A DNA stretch of 32,271 nt from Burkholderia pseudomultivorans (GCF_902499075.1 NZ_CABVPP010000071.1:1-32271), one strand, 5' to 3'; positions 23,264 through 32,271 are shown, numbered from the stretch's first letter. Numbers and translations are program-made. The notes: generated by a model not told the origin, from the sequence alone.

Positions 23264-23491
23264 GCTTGGCGGCGGGCGCGGGCGACCGACATTGGCGTGG
23301 TCGTTGCCGGCGCAGTCGCGCGTTGCCGACGCGCGGCCCGGCCGCCGCATGCCGCTCGCTTGCGGCGCAAATCGGGCTGGCGTGCCGCCCGTCCGCGCCG
23401 ATCACGATTTCCGCATGACCGCCATATCGCGCGCCCGCGCGACGGCGTCGCTACAATGACGTATTGCCTTCCACGATCCCCGATTCCATCG
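23264..23491 (+). promoter_or_regulatory. Leader/promoter region of moeA
   Basis: No gene is supportable here. TACAAT at 23452-23457 is a good -10 hexamer for moeA, about 35 bases before the ATG. No convincing -35 lies at 16-18 bases. I see no molybdenum-cofactor riboswitch-like structure by eye. Confidence 0.4.
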
Positions 23492-24739
23492 ATGTCGAAC
23501 CCGAATTCCGCGGCGCCGCGCGCGCCGATGCTGTCGACCGCCGAGGCGCTGGCCGCGCTGCTCGATGCCGCGAAGCCGCTGCCCGGCGCTGAAACCGTCG
23601 CGACGCTCGACGCGCTCGGCCGCGTGCTGGCGGCCGACGTGAGCTCGCCGCTCGACGTGCCGCCGATGCATACGAGTGCGATGGACGGCTATGCGGTGCG
23701 CGTCGCCGACCTGCTGCATGGCGAGCGCCGCCTGCCGGTCTCGCAGCGCATTCCGGCCGGCCACCCGGCCGTGCCGCTCGCGGCCGGCACGGCCGCACGG
23801 ATCTTCACGGGCGCGACGATGCCGCTCGGCGCCGACGCGGTCGTGATGCAGGAGCAGACGTCTGCCGACGGCGACGCGGTCGAGATCCTGCATACGCCGA
23901 AGGCCGGCGAATGGATCACCGCGCAGGGCGCCGACATCCGGCAGGGCGCGGTGATCCTGTCGGCCGGCACGCGGCTCACGCCGCAGGCGCTCGGCCTCGC
24001 CGCGTCGGTTGGCTGCGCGCAGCTGTCGGTCGCGCGGCGGATCCGCGTCGCGGTGTTCTTCACCGGCGACGAGCTGACGATGCCCGGCGAGCCGCTGAAG
24101 CCCGGCGCGATCTACAACTCGAACCGATTCACGCTGCGCGGGCTGCTGGAACGGCTCGGCTGCCACGTGACCGACTACGGGATCGTGCCCGATTCGCTCG
24201 CGGCGACGCGCGACACGCTGCGCGAAGCCGCGCGCGACCACGACGTGATCCTGACGAGCGGCGGCGTGTCGGTCGGCGATGAAGACCACGTGAAGCCGGC
24301 CGTCGAGGCCGAAGGGCGGCTCGCGCTGTGGCAGATCGCGATGAAGCCCGGCAAGCCGCTCGCCTACGGCGCGGTGCGTCGCGGCGATGCGCACGGCGAT
24401 GCGCACTTCATCGGACTGCCCGGCAACCCCGTATCGAGCTTCGTCACCTTCCTGCTGTTCGTCCGGCCGTTCCTGCTGCGCCTGTCCGGCGTGCGCGACG
24501 TCGCGCCGCGCGCACTGTCGCTGCGCGCCGATTTCTCGCAGCCCAAGGGCGACCGGCGCAACGAATTCCTGCGCGCGCGCGTGAACGCGGCGGGCGGGCT
24601 CGACCTGTTCCCGAACCAGAGCTCGGCGGTGCTGACGTCGACGGTCTGGGGCGACGGCCTGATCGACAATCCGCCGCAGCACGCGATCAGCGCAGGCGAG
24701 ACCGTGCGTTTCATTCCGTTTTCCGAACTGCTGTCGTAA
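23492..24739 (+). CDS. moeA: Molybdopterin molybdenumtransferase (MoeA)
   Basis: The 415-residue gephyrin-E-domain protein inserts molybdate into adenylylated molybdopterin to give Moco. It has LDVPPMHTSAMDGYAVR with the conserved Asp, GTAARIFTGATMPLGADAVV, TGDEL, and the MPT-binding LTSGGVSVGDEDHV. MKPGKPLAYG and LPGNPVSSFVTF precede the C-terminal beta-barrel domain. I chose the ATG at 23492 (MSNPNSAAP), though MLSTAEAL at residue 13 is a possible alternative because neither has a good ribosome site. It heads moeA-moaD-moaE, with moaD 17 bases downstream. Confidence 0.94.
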   Translation: MSNPNSAAPRAPMLSTAEALAALLDAAKPLPGAETVATLDALGRVLAADVSSPLDVPPMHTSAMDGYAVRVADLLHGERRLPVSQRIPAGHPAVPLAAGTAARIFTGATMPLGADAVVMQEQTSADGDAVEILHTPKAGEWITAQGADIRQGAVILSAGTRLTPQALGLAASVGCAQLSVARRIRVAVFFTGDELTMPGEPLKPGAIYNSNRFTLRGLLERLGCHVTDYGIVPDSLAATRDTLREAARDHDVILTSGGVSVGDEDHVKPAVEAEGRLALWQIAMKPGKPLAYGAVRRGDAHGDAHFIGLPGNPVSSFVTFLLFVRPFLLRLSGVRDVAPRALSLRADFSQPKGDRRNEFLRARVNAAGGLDLFPNQSSAVLTSTVWGDGLIDNPPQHAISAGETVRFIPFSELLS

Positions 24740-24756
24740 CGCGACGGCTTCCCGAC

Positions 24757-25014
24757 ATGAAGATTCAACTGAAATTCTTTGCGAGCGTGCGCGAGGCGCT
24801 GGGCGTGGCCGACGAACAGGTCGACGTGCCGGACGGCGTGAACACCGTCGGCGACGTGCGCGCATGGCTGCGCGTGCGCGGCGGCGCGTGGGCCGACACG
24901 CTGGCCGAAGGGCGCGCGTTGCGCATGGCCTGCAACCACGAGATGACCGATGCCGGCACGCGGCTCACCGAAGGCTGCGAGGTCGCGTTCTTCCCGCCGG
25001 TGACGGGCGGTTGA
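24757..25014 (+). CDS. moaD: Molybdopterin synthase sulfur carrier subunit (MoaD)
   Basis: The 85-residue ubiquitin-fold protein begins MKIQLKFFASVREALG and ends in the obligatory Gly-Gly (FFPPVTGG), which is thiocarboxylated to deliver sulfur to the pterin precursor. The C-terminal Gly-Gly at the exact end of the frame shows that the stop is correct. It forms the molybdopterin synthase with MoaE, encoded 55 bases downstream. A hairpin (25041-25057) separates the two genes. Confidence 0.95.
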   Translation: MKIQLKFFASVREALGVADEQVDVPDGVNTVGDVRAWLRVRGGAWADTLAEGRALRMACNHEMTDAGTRLTEGCEVAFFPPVTGG

Positions 25015-25040
25015 GCGCGATGATGCACGGCACCCGCAAG

Positions 25041-25057
25041 GCCGGCTCCGGGCCGGC
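25041..25057 (+). other. Hairpin between moaD and moaE
   Basis: GCCGGC (25041-25046) and GCCGGC (25052-25057) pair around TCCGG. It lies directly before the moaE ribosome site AGGAGG (25058-25063). Without a T-run it is not a terminator, and may adjust the MoaD:MoaE ratio. Confidence 0.4.
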
Positions 25058-25069
25058 AGGAGGCAACTG

Positions 25070-25546
25070 ATGGCGACGGTACGAGTCCAGGCCGACGACT
25101 TCGACCTGAACGCCGAAGTGGCGGCGCTGCGCGCGCGCAATCCGAAGATCGGCGCCGTGGCCTGCTTCGTCGGCACGGTGCGCGACCTGAACGAAGGCGA
25201 GTCGGTCGCCGCGATGGAGCTCGAGCACTATCCGGGCATGACCGAAAAGGCGCTCGAGAAGATCGCCGCGGAGGCGGGCCGGCGCTGGCCCGGCATCGAC
25301 GTCGCGATCGTGCATCGCGTCGGCAAGCTGTATCCGCTCGACCAGATCGTGCTGGTCGCGACGGTCGCGTCGCATCGCGGCGACGCGTTCGCGTCGTGCG
25401 AGTTCGTGATGGACTATCTGAAGACCGAGGCGCCGTTCTGGAAGAAGGAAACGACGCCGGAAGGCGAGCGCTGGGTCGACGCGCGCAGCGCCGACGACGC
25501 GGCGCTCGCGCGCTGGGGCGTCGAATCGGGCAACGCGCCGCGTTGA
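25070..25546 (+). CDS. moaE: Molybdopterin synthase catalytic subunit (MoaE)
   Basis: The 158-residue protein converts precursor Z (cPMP) to molybdopterin, taking sulfur from MoaD. It has GAVACFVGTVRDLNEGESVAAMELEHYPGM, VAIVHRVGKLYPLDQIVLVATVASHR and FVMDYLKTEAPFWKKE, whose Lys residues line the active site. The ATG at 25070 has a near-perfect ribosome site, AGGAGG (25058-25063). It is last gene of the moeA-moaD-moaE group, converging on the globin gene, with a terminator at 25596-25624. Confidence 0.96.
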   Translation: MATVRVQADDFDLNAEVAALRARNPKIGAVACFVGTVRDLNEGESVAAMELEHYPGMTEKALEKIAAEAGRRWPGIDVAIVHRVGKLYPLDQIVLVATVASHRGDAFASCEFVMDYLKTEAPFWKKETTPEGERWVDARSADDAALARWGVESGNAPR

Positions 25547-25595
25547 GCGCGGGGGCGCGAGGTCGCAGCCGGACGTAAGCGGGCGCGCGGCGAAG

Positions 25596-25624
25596 GCCGC
25601 ATCGGCCGGGGCGGTGCGGCTTTT
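25596..25624 (+). terminator. Intrinsic terminator after moaE
   Basis: GCCGCATCG (25596-25604) pairs with CGGTGCGGC (25612-25620), allowing one G-T pair. TTTT follows (25621-25624). It lies between convergent genes and works for the plus strand only. Confidence 0.65.
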
Positions 25625-25638
25625 GGCCGCACGCGGCG

Positions 25639-26226
25639 TCAGGCGTCCGGATCGGTGCCGCGTCCGATGATCTTCGCCGGAAACGGCTCGCCGCGTGCGC
25701 GCGACGGCAGGCGATGCGGGGCGCCGCCCGGCGGATCGCCGCCCGGCGAGTCGCCGTCCGCGGCGCGGCGCGGCGCGATCGCGTCGAGCAGCGCCTGCTG
25801 CTCGGGCGGAATCCGGTAATCCCAGCCGAACCGGCTCAGTTGCAGGCTCTGCGCGATCCGCAGCGCGGGTTCCATGAAGCGGACCGCCGCGGGCGGCGCG
25901 TAGCGTGCGTCGACGGTCTTCAGGAACAGCGACAGCCAGCGGCTGAAATGCGCGGGCTCGAGCCCGTCGAGCGGCTGGTGCGCCTGCTGCACGTTGCCGC
26001 GGTAGCCTTTGGTGCCGAGCACGAGGCTCGACCAGAAGCCGACCATCTTCGGCAGATGGTCGTCCCAGCGGCCGGCCAGCTTCGCGTCGAACACGGGCCC
26101 GAGCAGCGGATCCGCACGCACGCGGTCGTAGAACGCGTAGACGAGGTCGCGGATGTTGGCTTCGGTCGGCTCGGCGTCGCGAGGGCGGGCCGGTGCGGTG
26201 TCGGACGAGGCAGGCGTGTCGGTCAT
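25639..26226 (-). CDS. Group III truncated haemoglobin
   Basis: The 195-residue protein has a globin domain at about 20-140. It contains VYAFYDRVRADPLLGPVF, WDDHLPKMVGFWSSLVLG and GLEPAHFSRWLSLF, where His93 is the expected proximal haem ligand of group III truncated globins. The C-terminal 45 residues are low-complexity (Gly/Pro/Arg) and unlike the globin. Such proteins bind O2 and NO and protect against nitrosative stress or serve as redox sensors. The ATG at 26226 gives MTDTPASSDT; a longer frame reaching 26367 would pass through the putative operator and is less likely. It is divergent from nsrR, which supports control by NO. Confidence 0.85.
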   Translation of the reverse strand: MTDTPASSDTAPARPRDAEPTEANIRDLVYAFYDRVRADPLLGPVFDAKLAGRWDDHLPKMVGFWSSLVLGTKGYRGNVQQAHQPLDGLEPAHFSRWLSLFLKTVDARYAPPAAVRFMEPALRIAQSLQLSRFGWDYRIPPEQQALLDAIAPRRAADGDSPGGDPPGGAPHRLPSRARGEPFPAKIIGRGTDPDA

Positions 26227-26320
26227 GGCGAAAAAGGGCGGGCATCCGGAGCGGCGCACGGGCGAAGCGCGCGACGCCGGCGGGATTTTGCCGCAAAATA
26301 GCGGCCACTTGCCCGTGAAA

Positions 26321-26343
26321 AACGTACAGATTGAATGCATCTT
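26321..26343. promoter_or_regulatory. Candidate NsrR operator between the globin gene and nsrR
   Basis: Read on the minus strand, 26343-26321 begins AAGATGCATTC, matching 10 of 11 positions of the NsrR half-site AAGATGCATTT. The second half (ATCTGTACGTT against AAATGCATCTT) matches about 6 of 11. The spacing (11-1-11) is right. It lies 95 bases before the globin ATG and 89 before the nsrR ATG, in the only AT-rich patch between them. Confidence 0.6.
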
Positions 26344-26431
26344 ATTGCGTGCGGGCATTCCAGGCAACCCGGCGTCGTGAAGCAGCGCGCCACGCGTAAC
26401 AGGGCATGATCAGTCACCACCGTAATCGCCG

Positions 26432-26938
26432 ATGAGACTCACCGACTACACCGACTATTCGCTGCGCGTGATGCTGTACCTTGCCGTACACGGCGAGGGA
26501 CTCGCGACGATCCAGGAGATCTCGGACGCGTACGGCATCTCGAAGAATCATCTGATGAAGGTCGTGCAGCGGCTCGGCGAGCTGGGCTGGGTCGACACGG
26601 TGCGCGGCCGCAACGGCGGCCTGCGGCTGTTTCCCGCGTCGCTGCGGCTGACGGTCGGCGAGGTCGTACGCGCGACCGAGGCCGATTTTGCGCTGGTCGG
26701 CTGCTTCGCGGCCGACGGCGACTCGCGCGGCTGCGTGATCGAGCCGCAGTGCCGGCTCAAGGGCGTGCTGGCCGCCGCGCGCGACGCGTTCTTCGCCGAG
26801 CTCGACCGCCACACGCTCGGCGAACTGGCCGCGCCCGCGTCGTCGCTCGTGTCGCTGCTCGGCATCCGGCCGATCGCGATCGTGCGCGCCGAGCCTGCGG
26901 CGGCCGGGTCCGCCGAACCGCCATCGAAGGCCGACTGA
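26432..26938 (+). CDS. nsrR: Rrf2-family nitric-oxide-sensing repressor NsrR
   Basis: The 168-residue protein has an N-terminal winged helix (MRLTDYTDYSLRVMLYLAVH, then YGISKNHLMKVVQRLGELGWV). Three Cys residues at 91, 101 and 107 (GCFAADGDSRGCVIEPQCRLK) form the iron-sulfur site, and Asp8 is present, as in NsrR proteins. NO destroys the cluster and releases repression. The Cys spacing (nine and five residues) is slightly longer than the four and five of E. coli NsrR. IscR is less likely, because its Cys pattern and isc neighbours are absent. The divergent globin is the probable target, with an operator candidate at 26321-26343. No strong ribosome site precedes the ATG. Confidence 0.88.
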   Translation: MRLTDYTDYSLRVMLYLAVHGEGLATIQEISDAYGISKNHLMKVVQRLGELGWVDTVRGRNGGLRLFPASLRLTVGEVVRATEADFALVGCFAADGDSRGCVIEPQCRLKGVLAAARDAFFAELDRHTLGELAAPASSLVSLLGIRPIAIVRAEPAAAGSAEPPSKAD

Positions 26939-26973
26939 CCCGCCGGCCTTGCCAGCCCCTTGTTCCGCCCCTC

Positions 26974-27018
26974 ATTCAGCGCGACCGCATCGCTGCCCGG
27001 CGATTTTTTGCGCTGAAT
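26974..27018. repeat. Nested inverted repeats and short terminator between nsrR and clpB
   Basis: Outer arms ATTCAGCGC (26974-26982) and GCGCTGAAT (27010-27018) are perfect inverse complements. Between them ATCGC (26989-26993) / GCGAT (27000-27004) with TTTTTT (27004-27009) looks like a small intrinsic terminator for nsrR. The outer stem would enclose the whole terminator. Confidence 0.55.
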
Positions 27019-27032
27019 CAACCCGAATTCCG

Positions 27033-27060
27033 CTTGAAAGCCGCATAACCATCCTCACCT
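27033..27060 (+). promoter_or_regulatory. Heat-shock (sigma-32) promoter of clpB
   Basis: CTTGAAA (27033-27039) is a perfect sigma-32 -35 element. After 13 bases, CCTCACCT (27053-27060) approximates the -10 element CCCCATnT. The predicted start near 27066 leaves room for GGAGG (27079-27083) before the ATG at 27094. Confidence 0.75.
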
Positions 27061-27093
27061 TGGTGTTAATCGAAAATTGGAGGTCTCGACACA

Positions 27094-29691
<2,598 letters not shown>

Positions 29692-29728
29692 CCGCCATCG
29701 GCCCACGCCCGGTTCGCGCCGGGCGCGC

Positions 29729-29760
29729 AAAAACGAACACCCCGCCTCGGCGGGGTGTTT
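29729..29760. terminator. Bidirectional intrinsic terminator between clpB and the YidB-like gene
   Basis: AACACCCCGCC (29736-29746) pairs perfectly with GGCGGGGTGTT (29749-29759). T residues follow on the plus strand (TTT, then GCTT), and AAAAA (29729-29733) gives a T-run on the minus strand, so it serves both convergent genes. Confidence 0.9.
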
Positions 29761-29809
29761 GCTTATGTGGCCGCGCGACGGCTGCCGAACCGCGTGCGGC
29801 GGTGCGCGC

Positions 29810-30241
29810 TTACGCCTGCTTGTTGCCGCCGAACATGCCGGCCAGCTGCGACAGCGCGCCGAGCACGTTCGACGTGTCGACCTGGCCGTCGGCCGGCACT
29901 TCGCCGTTCGGCGTCGCATGGTTCACGACGTGCGGCAGCACCTGCGCGAGGATCGACGACGCCTGGCCCGGATCGATCCCGACCTTGCTCGCCAGCGCGC
30001 CGATCGCGTCCGAGCCGAGCACGTTCTGCAGCGTGTCGGGCGAAATCGGCTGGTTCTGGCCGTTGCCGACCCACGAGCCGATGACGTCGCCGGCGCCGCC
30101 GGCCTTGAACTTCTCGATCAGGCCGTTCAGCCCGCCCGGCTGGTTATTGATGAATTCGAGCGCGGTCGTGATGAGCGCGCTTTGCGAGTTGCCGCCGGCC
30201 TGGCCGCCGATCAGACCGCCGACGATATCGAGGAGACCCAT
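29810..30241 (-). CDS. YidB-like protein (DUF937)
   Basis: The 143-residue soluble protein is Gly/Ala/Asn-rich. It starts MGLLDIVGGLIGGQ and has FINNQPGGLNGLIEKFKAGGAGDVIGSWVGNGQNQPISPDTLQNVLG, the core of the DUF937/YidB family, followed by VGIDPGQASSILAQVLPHVV. Its function is not established. It lacks a signal peptide and membrane helices. The ATG at 30241 fits the family N terminus. It is convergent with clpB and downstream of the helix-hairpin-helix gene on the same strand, but a terminator (30260-30285) lies between them. Confidence 0.88.
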   Translation of the reverse strand: MGLLDIVGGLIGGQAGGNSQSALITTALEFINNQPGGLNGLIEKFKAGGAGDVIGSWVGNGQNQPISPDTLQNVLGSDAIGALASKVGIDPGQASSILAQVLPHVVNHATPNGEVPADGQVDTSNVLGALSQLAGMFGGNKQA

Positions 30242-30259
30242 GGTTGTTCACCTTCACTG

Positions 30260-30285
30260 AAAAGGGCGCCGTGACGACGGCGCCC
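30260..30285 (-). terminator. Intrinsic terminator after the helix-hairpin-helix gene
   Basis: GGGCGCCGT (30264-30272) and ACGGCGCCC (30277-30285) form a perfect 9-bp stem with loop GACG. On the minus strand TTTT (30263-30260) follows. Confidence 0.75.
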
Positions 30286-30329
30286 GTTGAACGAATGCCG
30301 CGCGCACGCCATCGTGCACGCGGCGCATG

Positions 30330-30917
30330 TCAGGCGCCCGACGCCGCGGCGGCGGAGGCTGCCTTGTCCTTCTTGCTCTTCTTCTTCGAACCCTTGGTCG
30401 CTTTCGTCGACGAAGCGGCGGCCGGCGCGCTCGCGCCCGCATCGGCGGACGCCGCGGCTGCTGCCGCCGCCTTGTCCTTCTTCGAGGCGCGCTTGCTCTT
30501 GGCCGGCTTGGTCGCCGCTTCCGGCGCGCTTGCTGCCGGCGACGGGGCGGCGGCCGTGGTGCCGGCCGTCGCGGTCGTCGACGTCGCTGCGGTGCCTGCC
30601 GACGTCGTCGCGGCCGGCTTCGACAGCTTCACGCCCTTCGGCGGGGCCGACGAGCCGCCGATCGTCAGGCCGTTTTCCTCGAGGTGCCCGACCGACTTCG
30701 TGCCGAGGCCCTTCACGCGGTTGGCGAGATCGTCGGCATCCTTGAACGGGCCGTTCCTGGTGCGTTCGTCGATGATCGCCTTCGACTTCACCGGCCCGAG
30801 GCCCTTCACGGATTCGAGCGCGGCCTGGTCGGCCGTGTTGACCTCGACTGCCGCGGCAAGGCCGGCAGCAAGCGACAGCGACAGCGCAACGAACAGCATC
30901 AGCAGCTTTTTCAGCAT
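30330..30917 (-). CDS. Secreted ComEA-like helix-hairpin-helix protein with Lys/Ala-rich tail
   Basis: The 195-residue protein has a Sec signal peptide (MLKKLLMLFVALSLSLAAG, cleavage near residue 23). A tandem helix-hairpin-helix domain (about 24-90) follows, with VNTADQAALESVKGLGPVKSK and KDADDLANRVKGLGTKSV. This is the ComEA-type domain that binds double-stranded DNA non-specifically in the periplasm. From about residue 100 the sequence is Ala/Thr/Ser/Pro-rich with Lys clusters (KSKRASKKDK, KGSKKKSKKDK), resembling histone H1-like tails. The ATG at 30917 is supported by GGGAG (30930-30926). A role in DNA uptake or extracellular DNA binding is inference; no other competence genes are nearby. 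Confidence 0.85.
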   Translation of the reverse strand: MLKKLLMLFVALSLSLAAGLAAAVEVNTADQAALESVKGLGPVKSKAIIDERTRNGPFKDADDLANRVKGLGTKSVGHLEENGLTIGGSSAPPKGVKLSKPAATTSAGTAATSTTATAGTTAAAPSPAASAPEAATKPAKSKRASKKDKAAAAAAASADAGASAPAAASSTKATKGSKKKSKKDKAASAAAASGA

Positions 30918-31002
30918 GGCAAAGGCTCCCTGGTTCCGGTTTGACGGATGAATGGCAGTTGCAACGGACGGCCGTGCGCGGCGTGGCCGTGTGTCGCCGT
31001 TA

Positions 31003-31031
31003 AGCATAGGACAAATGCGTGCCCTTTTTAA
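31003..31031 (-). promoter_or_regulatory. Candidate promoter of the helix-hairpin-helix gene
   Basis: On the minus strand TTAAAA (31031-31026) is followed after 17 bases by TATGCT (31008-31003), giving a leader of about 80 nt to the ATG at 30917. Confidence 0.35.
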
Positions 31032-31156
31032 GACAAGCTGTCCAAATCTTGCTGAAGGCTTGCGCCGCTGTAAAGGCCGAATGCCGCGCCGGGCGGCGAT
31101 TTTGACCATTCTTTACGGTGTCGGCGCGCCGCGCGGCGCTGGTCGTTCGACAGCGC

Positions 31157-31187
31157 TTGACTTAGAGTGAACTCTAAGTCCTAACCT
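31157..31187 (+). promoter_or_regulatory. MerR-type promoter and operator of the merR-like gene
   Basis: TTGACT (31157-31162) and TAACCT (31182-31187) are separated by 19 bases, the over-long spacer that MerR activators need. The spacer is filled by a perfect palindrome with arms GACTTAGAGT (31159-31168) and ACTCTAAGTC (31171-31180) around GA. Autoregulation of the following gene pair is strongly suggested. Confidence 0.85.
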
Positions 31188-31197
31188 CGAGCATGCC

Positions 31198-31656
31198 ATG
31201 TCAATCACCGTATCCACTTCTTCCGCCGCCGGTCCGCTGACGATCGGCCAGGTTGCCGAGCTGATCGGCGTGTCGACGCATACGCTGCGTTACTACGAGC
31301 AGGCCGGCCTGCTGCGCGCGATCTCGCGCACCGCAGCCGGACACCGGCTCTATGCGCCGGCCGACCTCGACTGGCTCGCGTTCGTGATGCGCCTGAAGGC
31401 GACCGGCATGCCGATCGCGCAGATGCAGCAGTTCGCGGCCTTGCGCGCCGACGGCGAGCCGACCATCGGCCAGCGTCGCGAGATGCTGGTCGAGCACCGC
31501 GACGCGGTGCGCGCGCATATCGCGGAACTGCAGGCGAGCCTCGCCGCGATCGACGCCAAGATCGCGTACTACGAGGCGGCGGAGCGCGATGCGGGACGAC
31601 GGGCGACTTCCCCTCAACCCGATCATCAGGACATACGCAATGGAACGCACGATTGA
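31198..31656 (+). CDS. MerR-family transcriptional regulator
   Basis: The 152-residue protein has the MerR winged-helix motif near the N terminus (LTIGQVAELIGVSTHTLRYY, about 14-33, then EQAGLL and GHRLYAPADLDWLAFVMRL). A dimerisation coiled coil follows (about 80-128). No Cys residues are present, so it is not a metal- or thiol-sensing MerR, CueR or SoxR type; similar proteins respond to small molecules or aldehydes. The effector is unknown. The ATG at 31198 lies about ten bases after the -10 element, giving a very short or absent leader. It overlaps the next gene by 17 bases, indicating coupled expression from the operator-bearing promoter at 31157-31187. Confidence 0.92.
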   Translation: MSITVSTSSAAGPLTIGQVAELIGVSTHTLRYYEQAGLLRAISRTAAGHRLYAPADLDWLAFVMRLKATGMPIAQMQQFAALRADGEPTIGQRREMLVEHRDAVRAHIAELQASLAAIDAKIAYYEAAERDAGRRATSPQPDHQDIRNGTHD

Positions 31657-32074
31657 AGACCGCTATATGCGCGGCTGGAACAAGCTGAAGGAAATCGACG
31701 GCGACGCGGGCGAACGCGTGATCGCGGCGCTCGAGCCGATTGCACCGGACTTCGGCCGGCTGCTGATCGAGTTCGCGTTCGGCGACATCTACAGCCGCCC
31801 GCAACTCGACCTGCGATCGCGCGAGATCGCGACGATCGCCGCGCTGGCCGCACTCGGCAACGCGCAGCCGCAGTTGAAGGTGCATGTCGAGGCTGCGCTG
31901 AACGTCGGTTGCACGCGCGACGAGATCGTCGAGGTGTTCATGCAGATGGCCGTCTACGCAGGTATGCCGGCCGCGCTCAACGCGCTGTTCGCCGCGCACG
32001 AGGTGTTCCGGCAGCGCGATGCGGATACCGGCGCCGCCGATGCAACGTGCGACGCGCCCGTGCATACCGCATGA
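31640..32074 (+). CDS. Carboxymuconolactone decarboxylase-family protein
   Basis: The 144-residue protein of the CMD/AhpD-like fold has RGWNKLKEIDGDAG, FGDIYSRPQLDLRSREIATIAALAALG and LKVHVEAALNVGCTRDEIVEVFMQM, which is the gamma-carboxymuconolactone decarboxylase pattern with conserved Glu and His. The AhpD CxxC motif is absent, so it is not an alkylhydroperoxidase. No other protocatechuate pathway genes are in view, so PcaC itself is unlikely, and the substrate is unknown. The ATG at 31640 lies inside the 3' end of the merR-like gene. The pair is probably induced by the MerR protein's own ligand. Confidence 0.9.
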   Translation: MERTIEDRYMRGWNKLKEIDGDAGERVIAALEPIAPDFGRLLIEFAFGDIYSRPQLDLRSREIATIAALAALGNAQPQLKVHVEAALNVGCTRDEIVEVFMQMAVYAGMPAALNALFAAHEVFRQRDADTGAADATCDAPVHTA

Positions 32075-32096
32075 CACAGGCGGCGCGTCGCACGCA

Positions 32097-32271
32097 TCAC
32101 GCGCGATGCGGCGCGACGATCCGGTGCTTCGCGATGCGCCGGTACAGCGTCGCGCGCGAAATGCCGAGCGCCTGCGCGGTCGCGTCGGGCCGCCAGCGGT
32201 GCGCGGTGAGCGCCGCGACGATGCGGCCGCGTTCGTCGTCGGGCAGCGCGCCGCCGCCCGCGTCGGCGCCC
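32097..32271 (-). CDS. C-terminal Fis-type helix-turn-helix of a regulator (5' end outside window)
   Basis: A minus-strand frame runs from the window edge to a TGA at 32099-32097 and is not a long isolated frame because the gene enters from the right. The 57 visible residues include LPDDERGRIVAAL, TAHRWRPDATAQALGISRAT and LYRRIAKHRI, the Fis-type helix-turn-helix found at the C terminus of sigma-54-dependent activators (AcoR type) and of some response regulators. The central AAA+ or sensor domain is not in the window, so the regulator type is open. It converges with the CMD gene. Confidence 0.8.
   Translation of the reverse strand, partial: GADAGGGALPDDERGRIVAALTAHRWRPDATAQALGISRATLYRRIAKHRIVAPHRA

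Noticed and set aside
32093-32110. CGCATC/GATGCG inverted repeat as terminator between the CMD gene and the Fis-type regulator
   Set aside because: Only six base pairs, no T-run on either strand, and it overlaps the last codons of the regulator gene.

Overview
The window is a GC-rich (roughly two-thirds G+C by eye) stretch of core chromosome from a beta-proteobacterium, most likely Burkholderia of the cepacia complex. The basis is gene content and order: rpsF-priB-rpsR-rplI-dnaB, an aminoarabinose cluster with a split arnA, alaA-hom-thrC-moeA-moaD-moaE, and nsrR-clpB. The genus call is inference from synteny and protein similarity recalled by eye; no search was run. I see no rRNA, tRNA, CRISPR, insertion sequence or prophage. 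The only mobile element is an intein inside dnaB.

Layout. 1-530: end of a membrane anti-sigma-factor-like gene. 783-2254: ribosomal/primosomal operon rpsF-priB-rpsR-rplI with a good sigma-70 promoter, a leader hairpin that may be the S6:S18 autoregulatory site, and a strong terminator. 2398-4821: dnaB, with its Walker A motif split between Lys and Thr by a 347-residue intein. 4960-6607: a PhoU-like (DUF47) accessory gene with a Pit phosphate transporter. 6991-10893 (minus strand): an NlpC/P60 lipoprotein, a PIN-PhoH ATPase and a Bcp/PrxQ peroxiredoxin. 10993-18275 (minus strand): lipid A aminoarabinose genes in two units, arnT-arnE/F-like and arnB-arnC-arnA(formyltransferase)-arnA(dehydrogenase)-arnD. 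18401-18775: a Mth938-like gene, divergent from alaA-hom-thrC (19091-23182). 23492-25546: moeA-moaD-moaE for molybdenum cofactor. 25639-26938: a group III truncated haemoglobin divergent from nsrR, with a candidate NsrR operator between them. 27094-29691: clpB behind a sigma-32-type promoter. 29810-30917 (minus strand): a YidB-like protein and a secreted helix-hairpin-helix protein with a histone-H1-like tail. 31198-32074: a MerR regulator overlapping a carboxymuconolactone decarboxylase-family gene, behind a textbook MerR promoter. 32097-32271 (minus strand): the C-terminal Fis-type helix-turn-helix of another regulator.

How the genes work together. The seven arn genes can make undecaprenyl-linked L-Ara4N, move it across the inner membrane and transfer it to lipid A (polymyxin and cationic-peptide resistance). 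Candidate PmrA-like and PhoP-like boxes lie before each arn unit. alaA, hom and thrC serve amino-acid metabolism. The nsrR/globin pair looks like a nitric-oxide response module.

The strongest special feature is the DnaB intein. It lacks an N-terminal Cys/Ser, carries the Trp-Cys-Thr signature of class 3 inteins, and keeps both acidic residues of a LAGLIDADG homing endonuclease. It is a good candidate for an active selfish element and for splicing-dependent control of the replicative helicase. Inteins at this DnaB site are a known phenomenon, so the novelty lies in this copy and not in the class.
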